From Achromobacter sp. Bel (GTDB lineage: Bacteria; Pseudomonadota; Gammaproteobacteria; Burkholderiales; Burkholderiaceae_B), in NCBI RefSeq assembly GCF_012928505.1, contig NZ_JABBJN010000003.1:173267-237266 (forward strand): a stretch of 64,000 bases of DNA, read 5' to 3'. The translations under genes were made by a program, and so were the position numbers. Below are positions 59,222-64,000 of this stretch, in pieces; the stretch's first letter is position 1; the number at the start of each line of letters is the position of its first letter. The notes below the pieces were generated by a model that had not been told where the DNA came from, did not search any database, and worked only from the letters and a program-made list of their open reading frames with translations.

Positions 59222-59937
59222 CGACGCAATCCCCCCTGCTCAGCCTGCAAGGCGTGCACGCGCACTACGGCAAGAGCCACATCCTGCACGGCATCGACCT
59301 GTCCATCGGGCGCGGCGAAGTCGTGAGCCTGCTGGGCCGCAACGGCGCGGGCCGCTCCACCACCATGAAAAGCATCATGGGCCTGGTGGATGTGACCGGC
59401 GGGCGCATCGCTATCGAAGGCCGCGACATCACCAACAAGCGCCCCTTCGAGATCGCACGCGCCGGCCTGGGCTTCGTGCCGGAAGAGCGCGAGGTGTTCG
59501 CCAACCTGACGGTGGACGAGAACCTGCGCATGGGTGAACAGCCCAAGCGCGAGGACGCGCCCTTCTGGACCGTGGCGCAGATGTTCGACTACTTCCCGCG
59601 TTTGAAGGAACGCAGCAATACCAAGGCTGGCAACCTGTCGGGCGGCGAACAGCAGATGCTGACCATGTGCCGATCGCTCTTGGGCAACCCCAAGGTCATG
59701 CTGATCGACGAGCCCACCGAAGGGTTGGCGCCGAAGATCGTGGAAGTGATCGCCGACGTGATCCGCGACATCCACAAGCGCGGCGTGTCGGTCGTGCTGG
59801 TCGAGCAGAAGCTGACCATCGCGCTGAAAGTGTCGACCCGCATCAGCGTCATGGGCCACGGCCGCATCGTGTTCGAAGGGCCGCCCGCGCAGTTGCATGA
59901 GCGCCAGGACATCGTGCAGGAATGGCTGGCCGTCTGA
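59218..59937 (+). CDS. branched-chain-type ABC ATP-binding protein (LivF family) with Arg in Walker A
   Basis: The 239-residue ATPase has the LivF features FVPEEREVFANLTVDENLRM, signature LSGGEQQMLTMCRSLLGNP, Walker B VMLIDEPTEGLAPKIVE and VEQKLTIALKVSTRISVM. Its Walker A reads GRNGAGRSTT: the usual phosphate-binding lysine is an arginine (codon CGC at about 59351). The rest of the nucleotide site is intact. The LivG partner has a normal site, so the pair may be functionally asymmetric. The last gene of the transport unit starts inside the LivG stop (ATGA). Confidence 0.9.
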   Translation: MTTQSPLLSLQGVHAHYGKSHILHGIDLSIGRGEVVSLLGRNGAGRSTTMKSIMGLVDVTGGRIAIEGRDITNKRPFEIARAGLGFVPEEREVFANLTVDENLRMGEQPKREDAPFWTVAQMFDYFPRLKERSNTKAGNLSGGEQQMLTMCRSLLGNPKVMLIDEPTEGLAPKIVEVIADVIRDIHKRGVSVVLVEQKLTIALKVSTRISVMGHGRIVFEGPPAQLHERQDIVQEWLAV

Positions 59938-59973
59938 CGCGCCGCCACGCAACCTCTTCTACAGGCAAACACC

Positions 59974-60762
59974 TTGGACAACCCTACTGAAGTCATCCAC
60001 AGCGACCTGCGCGGCCAGACCGTCGTGATCACCGGCGGCGCCAAAGGCATCGGCTTTTCCACCGCGCAGGCATTCGTGCGCCAAGGCGCCCGCATCGCGC
60101 TGCTGGACATGGACGCCGCCGCCCTCGCCGCCGCCGTGGCCGAGCTGACATCCGACGGCGGCCAAGCCATCGCGGTGCAGGCTTCCGTCACCGACGCAGA
60201 CGCCGTCGAACGCGCCTTCGCCCAGGTCGAACAGACCTGGGGCCGCATCGACGTGCTGGTCAACAACGCCGGCATCTCGGCCAACAAGCCCACGCTGGAA
60301 GTGACCATCGACGAATGGCGCCGCGCGGTCGACATCAACCTGACCGGCGTCTTCCTGTGCGCGCAGGCCGCCGGCCGCCGCATGGTGCCTGCGGGCTCGG
60401 GCAGCATCATCAACCTGGCCTCCATGTATGGCGTGGTGGCGGCGCCCGACCGCGCCGCCTACTGCGCGACCAAAGGCGCGGTGGTGCTGCTGACGGAAAC
60501 GCTGGCGGTGGAATGGGGCCCGATGGGCGTGCGCGTCAACGCGCTGGCGCCCGGCTATGTCGAAACCGATTTGGTGCGCGACCTGGCCGCACGCGGCCGA
60601 CTGGACCCCGAACGCCTGAAACAACGCACCCCGCTGCGCCGCATGGCGCAGCCGGCCGAAATGGCCGACCTGGCGGTCTTCCTGGCCTCGCGCCAGGCCG
60701 CCTACATCACCGGACACACCCTGGTGGCCGACGGCGGTTGGAGCCGCTACAGCTACCTTTAA
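59974..60762 (+). CDS. short-chain dehydrogenase/reductase (SDR)
   Basis: The 262-residue classical SDR has the cofactor motif TGGAKGIG (20-27), followed by LLDMDAAAL with the acidic NAD-selective position. VLVNNAGISANKPTLE, a catalytic Ser in IINLAS, and Tyr and Lys in AAYCATKGAVVL complete the family pattern. The start is probably TTG 59974, because no ATG or GTG occurs before the first beta strand. It is the second SDR of the cluster and sits between transporter and E1, so it probably oxidises a hydroxyl group of the imported compound. Confidence 0.87.
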   Translation: MDNPTEVIHSDLRGQTVVITGGAKGIGFSTAQAFVRQGARIALLDMDAAALAAAVAELTSDGGQAIAVQASVTDADAVERAFAQVEQTWGRIDVLVNNAGISANKPTLEVTIDEWRRAVDINLTGVFLCAQAAGRRMVPAGSGSIINLASMYGVVAAPDRAAYCATKGAVVLLTETLAVEWGPMGVRVNALAPGYVETDLVRDLAARGRLDPERLKQRTPLRRMAQPAEMADLAVFLASRQAAYITGHTLVADGGWSRYSYL

Positions 60763-60798
60763 CCGCATCGACGCTTAAAACATTCTGGAGATTCACTC

Positions 60799-62982
60799 AT
60801 GGCCACCTACCAACCGCTTGAGCCCCAAGCGCCCTGGCGGCAACTGACGGTCGAGGCAAAGGACTGGCAGCAGGCGGACCCCGCCCTGCTGGACACCATG
60901 CTCACCCAGTTGCACTGGATCCGCGCCTTTGAAGAGGCCGTGCTGGACCTGGCCGCCGAAGGCCTGGTGCACGGCCCCGCGCATTCGTCCGTGGGCCAGG
61001 AAGGCGGCGCCGTCGGTTCGGTGCTGGCCTTGGGCGCCGGCGACCAGATCAACGGTTCGCACCGCGGCCACCACCAGTTCCTGGCCAAGGCGCTGCAGCA
61101 CGTCGCCCCGCTGGGCCTGGATCCGCGCAACCCGCTTACCCCCGCCATCGATGACGTCCTGCAGAAGACGCTGGCCGAGATCATGGGTCTGGCCCAGGGC
61201 TATTGCCGCGGCCGTGGGGGCAGCATGCACTTGCGCTGGCTGGAAGCAGGCGCGCTGGGCACCAACGCCATCGTGGGCGGCGGCGTGCCGTTGGCGGCTG
61301 GCGCGGGCTGGGCGCACAAGCACGCCGGCACCGACCGGGTGGCGGTGACGTACTTCGGCGACGGCGCGGTAAACATCGGTTCCGTGCTGGAAACGATGAA
61401 CCTGACCGCCGCATGGAAGACGCCGCTGTGCTTCTTCATCGAGAACAACCGCTACGCCGTGTCGACCACGGTGGAAGAGTCCACGGCGGAACCCCGCCTG
61501 TCGGCACGCGGCCTGGCGTTCAACATCCCGTCGTGGAAAGTGGACGGCATGGACCCGCTGGCCGTGCACCTGGCCATGTCGGAAGCCGTGGCGCACATGC
61601 GCGCCGGCCATGGCCCGACCATCGTGGAAGTGGACGTGTACCGCTTCTTCCACCAGAACGGCCCGTTCCCGGGCAGCGCCTTCGGTTACCGCACCAAGGA
61701 CGAAGAAGCGCAATGGCGCCGCCGCGATCCGCTGGACAAGATCGCGTCCGAAATGATCGGCCGCGCGCTGATCACGCAAGCTGAGGTGGACACGCTGCGC
61801 CAACGCTGCAAGGACGTCATGAAGGACGTGTCCGGCCGCCTGACCGAAGCCGTCGAAGGCGGCAAGCGCCGCGTGCGCGCCGACCTCTGGCCCAGCCCCG
61901 ACTTCCGCGACGTGGGCCTGCGCAGCGACGGCGCTGAACTGGCCGGGTTGCGCTACCAGGACGTCGACGGCTACACGGGCGAGAAGGCCGAACGCAAGTT
62001 CGTCGACGCCGTCGCCGACGTGCTGGACCGCCGCATGGAAACCGATGACGGCGTGGTCGTGCTGGGCGAAGACGTGCACCGCCTGAAGGGCGGCACCAAC
62101 GGCGCCACGCGCGGCCTGAAAGACAAGTATCCCGACCGCGTGCTGGGCACCCCGATTTCGGAAAACGCCTTCGCCGGCCTGGGCGGCGGCTTGGCGATGG
62201 ACGGCCGCTACAAGCCCGTCGTCGAATTCATGTATCCCGATTTCATGTGGGTCGCGGCCGACCAGATCTTCAACCAGATCGGCAAGGCCCGCCACATGTT
62301 CGGCGGCGACATCGACGTGCCCTTCGTGCTGCGCACCAAGGTCGCGATGGGCACGGGCTACGGCTCGCAGCACTCGATGGACCCGGCTGGCATCTTCGCC
62401 ACGGCGCCGGGCTGGCGCATCGTGGCCCCGTCCACACCCTTCGAGTACGTGGGCTTGATGAACACCGCCCTTGCCTCCAAGGACCCGGTGCTCGTCATCG
62501 AGCACGTGGACCTGTATGCGTCGTCGGGCGAGATGCCGGCAGGCGATCTGGACTACGCCATCCCCTTCGGCAAGGCCCGCGTGCGCCGTACCGGCGGCAA
62601 AGTCACCATCCTGACCTATCTGTCGATGGTCAGCCGCGCGCTCAAGGCTGCTGAAGAGGCAGGCGTGGACGCCGAAGTGATCGATCTGCGTACGCTGGAT
62701 CGGGCCAGCCTGGACTGGGAGACCATCGGCGCCAGCATCCAGAAGACCAACAACGTGCTGATCGTCGAGCAGGGCGTGCGTGGCACGTCCTACGGCGCCA
62801 TGCTGTCCGACGAGATCCAGCGCCGCTACTTCGATTGGCTGGACCAGCCGATCAAGCGCGTCACCGGCGGCGAGGCCTCGCCCAGCATCTCGAAGGTGCT
62901 GGAACGCGCGGCGTTCGCGGATACCGAGGAAGTGCTGGCCGGCCTGGCCGACGTGCTGGCCGACCTGGGAGAACAAGCATGA
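60799..62982 (+). CDS. fused alpha/beta thiamine-diphosphate 2-oxo-acid (acetoin-type) dehydrogenase E1
   Basis: The 727-residue protein joins an E1-alpha half (about 20-350) and an E1-beta half (about 385-727). The alpha half has GSHRGHHQFLAKAL, GRGGSMHL and the ThDP motif GDGAVNIGSVLETMNLTAAW ending with IENN. The beta half has VVLGEDVHRLKGG, TPISENAFAGLGGGLAMDGRYKPV, FMYPDFMWVAADQIFNQIGKAR and VEQGVRGTSYGAML. It would decarboxylate a 2-oxo acid or cleave a diketone and pass the acyl group to the E2 at 63478. Most such systems have separate alpha and beta chains. ATG 60799 follows TCTGGAG. Acetoin-dehydrogenase-like E1 is the nearest class I recognise. Confidence 0.88.
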   Translation: MATYQPLEPQAPWRQLTVEAKDWQQADPALLDTMLTQLHWIRAFEEAVLDLAAEGLVHGPAHSSVGQEGGAVGSVLALGAGDQINGSHRGHHQFLAKALQHVAPLGLDPRNPLTPAIDDVLQKTLAEIMGLAQGYCRGRGGSMHLRWLEAGALGTNAIVGGGVPLAAGAGWAHKHAGTDRVAVTYFGDGAVNIGSVLETMNLTAAWKTPLCFFIENNRYAVSTTVEESTAEPRLSARGLAFNIPSWKVDGMDPLAVHLAMSEAVAHMRAGHGPTIVEVDVYRFFHQNGPFPGSAFGYRTKDEEAQWRRRDPLDKIASEMIGRALITQAEVDTLRQRCKDVMKDVSGRLTEAVEGGKRRVRADLWPSPDFRDVGLRSDGAELAGLRYQDVDGYTGEKAERKFVDAVADVLDRRMETDDGVVVLGEDVHRLKGGTNGATRGLKDKYPDRVLGTPISENAFAGLGGGLAMDGRYKPVVEFMYPDFMWVAADQIFNQIGKARHMFGGDIDVPFVLRTKVAMGTGYGSQHSMDPAGIFATAPGWRIVAPSTPFEYVGLMNTALASKDPVLVIEHVDLYASSGEMPAGDLDYAIPFGKARVRRTGGKVTILTYLSMVSRALKAAEEAGVDAEVIDLRTLDRASLDWETIGASIQKTNNVLIVEQGVRGTSYGAMLSDEIQRRYFDWLDQPIKRVTGGEASPSISKVLERAAFADTEEVLAGLADVLADLGEQA

Positions 62983-63467
62983 GCGCGCTGCAAATGACCG
63001 TGCCGATGGAAATCGGCATCTGCTGCAAGGACCTGGACGCGCTGCTGGCGTTCTATACCGACGTCGTCGGCCTGACGCTCGTCAACCGGGTGAGCGTGCC
63101 CGCCGACATGGCCCGCGCGACCGGCCTGACGGAGCACGGCTACAGCGTGGCGCGTCTGCAGACTTCCTACGGCGAGCGCATCAAGCTGCTGCAGCCCGGC
63201 GTGGCGCCGGAATCCGCCGTGCGCGGCGCCGCGATCCTGGACCGCCAGGGCACCACCTACCTGACCTTCATCGTGCGCGATCTGGCCGGCGCGGTGCGCA
63301 ACCTGGAATCCAAGGGCGTCGTGTTCGACAGCGCGCCCGCGCCGATGGAAGTGCGCCCCGGCACCTGGCTGGCGTTCTTCCGCGACCCCGAAGGCAATGT
63401 GCTGGAACTGGTCGAGTACGACGACCCCGCCGCCTACCGGCCCGATCTGGCCGCCGCCGCAAACTAG
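62979..63467 (+). CDS. VOC (glyoxalase/extradiol dioxygenase fold) family protein
   Basis: The 162-residue protein has two beta-alpha-beta-beta-beta modules. The first is IGICCKDLDALLAFYTDVVGLTLVNRV and the second is TYLTFIVRDLAGAVRNLESKGV, ending with WLAFFRDPEGNVLELVEYDD. The final Glu in NVLELVEY is a typical VOC metal ligand. Functions range from glyoxalase I and epimerases to ring-cleaving dioxygenases. Here it lies between the E1 and E2 genes with an ATGA overlap, so it may act on the E1 substrate (isomerase or lyase) rather than in detoxification. Confidence 0.83.
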   Translation: MSALQMTVPMEIGICCKDLDALLAFYTDVVGLTLVNRVSVPADMARATGLTEHGYSVARLQTSYGERIKLLQPGVAPESAVRGAAILDRQGTTYLTFIVRDLAGAVRNLESKGVVFDSAPAPMEVRPGTWLAFFRDPEGNVLELVEYDDPAAYRPDLAAAAN

Positions 63468-63477
63468 GACGAACATC

Positions 63478-64000
63478 GTGGCACACCTTATCAAGCTCCC
63501 CTCCGTTGCCGCCGACACGTCGGGCGGCAACCTGCACCAGTGGCTGAAGAAAGAAGGCGACAAAGTCGCCGTCGGCGATGCGCTGGCGGAAATCGAAACC
63601 GAAAAGGCCATCGTCGAAATCAACGCCGAACACGCCGGCGTGCTGGGCCGCATCGTGGTCCAGGCCGGCGCCGCGTCGGTGCCAATCAACACCGTGATCG
63701 GCGTGCTGCTGGCCGACGGCGATGATGCCTCGGCGATTGATCGCGCATTGGCCGAACACGGCGGGGCGGCCACGGCCGCCACGACCGAACCTGCGGCAGC
63801 GACCGCGTCGACGGTTGCCGCTACGCCGCCCGCCGCAGGAGCGCCTGCCGCAGGAACGCCTGCCGCAGGAGCGCCTGCCGCAGCGTCGGCTGGCGTGCCA
63901 TCCTCCACCGCCGCCGTTCCTGGCGGACGCCTGTTCGCCAGCCCGCTGGCGCGCCGTCTGGCGTCGCAATGGCATGTGGACCTGCTGGGCGTGACGGGCA
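63478..64000 (+). CDS. dihydrolipoamide acyltransferase E2 (5' part; cut by window edge)
   Basis: The frame begins at GTG 63478, behind AGGAC, and is open to the right edge (174 codons visible). Residues 1-80 form a lipoyl domain: IKLPSVAADTSGGNLHQWLKKEGDKVAVGD, then EIETEKAIVEINAE with the lipoyl-lysine in TEKA. An Ala/Pro/Gly/Thr-rich hinge follows (about 95-145). The start of a subunit-binding domain comes next (FASPLARRLASQWHVDL). E2 transfers the acyl group from E1 to CoA. The catalytic domain and any E3 gene lie beyond the window. Confidence 0.9.
   Translation, partial: MAHLIKLPSVAADTSGGNLHQWLKKEGDKVAVGDALAEIETEKAIVEINAEHAGVLGRIVVQAGAASVPINTVIGVLLADGDDASAIDRALAEHGGAATAATTEPAAATASTVAATPPAAGAPAAGTPAAGAPAAASAGVPSSTAAVPGGRLFASPLARRLASQWHVDLLGVTG
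63832..63876 (+). repeat. 15-bp tandem repeat in the E2 hinge
   Basis: GCCGCAGGAGCGCCT is repeated three times (63832-63846, 63847-63861 with one change, 63862-63876) with a partial fourth copy. It encodes AAGAP/AAGTP units of the flexible hinge. Copy number is likely to vary between strains without loss of frame. Confidence 0.85.

Overview
The window is GC-rich, densely coded DNA of a betaproteobacterium of the Alcaligenaceae, most likely Achromobacter or a close Bordetella relative. I base this on the many Bug/TctC-type binding proteins, the MexEF-OprN-type pump with a LysR neighbour, the general amino-acid (Aap) transporter and the very high third-position GC. It looks chromosomal. There is no rRNA, tRNA, CRISPR array, insertion sequence or phage gene. 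The only selfish-looking gene pair is a small toxin-antitoxin module.

Layout. 1-10.1 kb: a SARP/TPR regulator cut by the left edge, a methyltransferase, a DMT exporter, a membrane diguanylate cyclase, an XRE regulator divergent from an MFS exporter, proC, and an FMN 2-hydroxy-acid dehydrogenase. 10.5-16.9 kb: an operon with a GlcD-like FAD dehydrogenase, a complete spermidine/putrescine-type ABC importer (its two permeases fused in one chain) and a DapA-family lyase. 16.9-17.8 kb: about 950 bases without genes, filled with large palindromic repeats. 17.8-20.8 kb: an IclR regulator, a PhyH-type dioxygenase and an AI-2E-family permease. 20.9-28.4 kb: a LysR regulator divergent from an RND tripartite efflux pump. 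28.8-38.1 kb: a LysR regulator and membrane protein divergent from a gentisate operon with 3-hydroxybenzoate 6-hydroxylase, gentisate dioxygenase, maleylpyruvate isomerase, fumarylpyruvate hydrolase, a PchB-like chorismate-mutase-fold protein, two binding proteins and an FAD oxidoreductase. 38.4-40.2 kb: a lone Bug protein and the toxin-antitoxin pair. 40.3-44.5 kb: the aapJQMP amino-acid importer. 44.8-46.5 kb: ftsEX. 46.9-52.2 kb: an orphan cheD, a GlxA-type regulator, an M24 peptidase homologue, thpR, a nucleotidase and a SAF-domain oxidoreductase. 52.2-64 kb: a GntR regulator and SDR divergent from a long operon with an AroE-like dehydrogenase, a five-gene Liv-type ABC importer, a second SDR, a fused alpha/beta 2-oxo-acid dehydrogenase E1, a VOC protein and an E2 that runs off the right edge.

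How the genes work together. Three catabolic islands follow one plan: a regulator divergent from an importer plus its enzymes. The gentisate island can be read as a route from 3-hydroxybenzoate through gentisate, maleylpyruvate and fumarylpyruvate to pyruvate and fumarate. The last island looks like uptake of a small oxygenated compound, oxidation by three NAD(P)-dependent dehydrogenases and C-C cleavage by an acetoin-dehydrogenase-like complex. Its substrate cannot be read from the sequence.

The most unusual signal is a composite intergenic repeat found at three convergent gene junctions (16.9-17.8, 28.4-28.8 and 38.2-38.4 kb). A small REP-like hairpin is followed about 50-80 bases later by a large palindrome with perfect arms of 20-32 bp. 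The arms differ completely between copies but are always complementary within a copy. Three of the palindromes enclose a conserved core of about 100 bases with two further hairpins, one of which also covaries.
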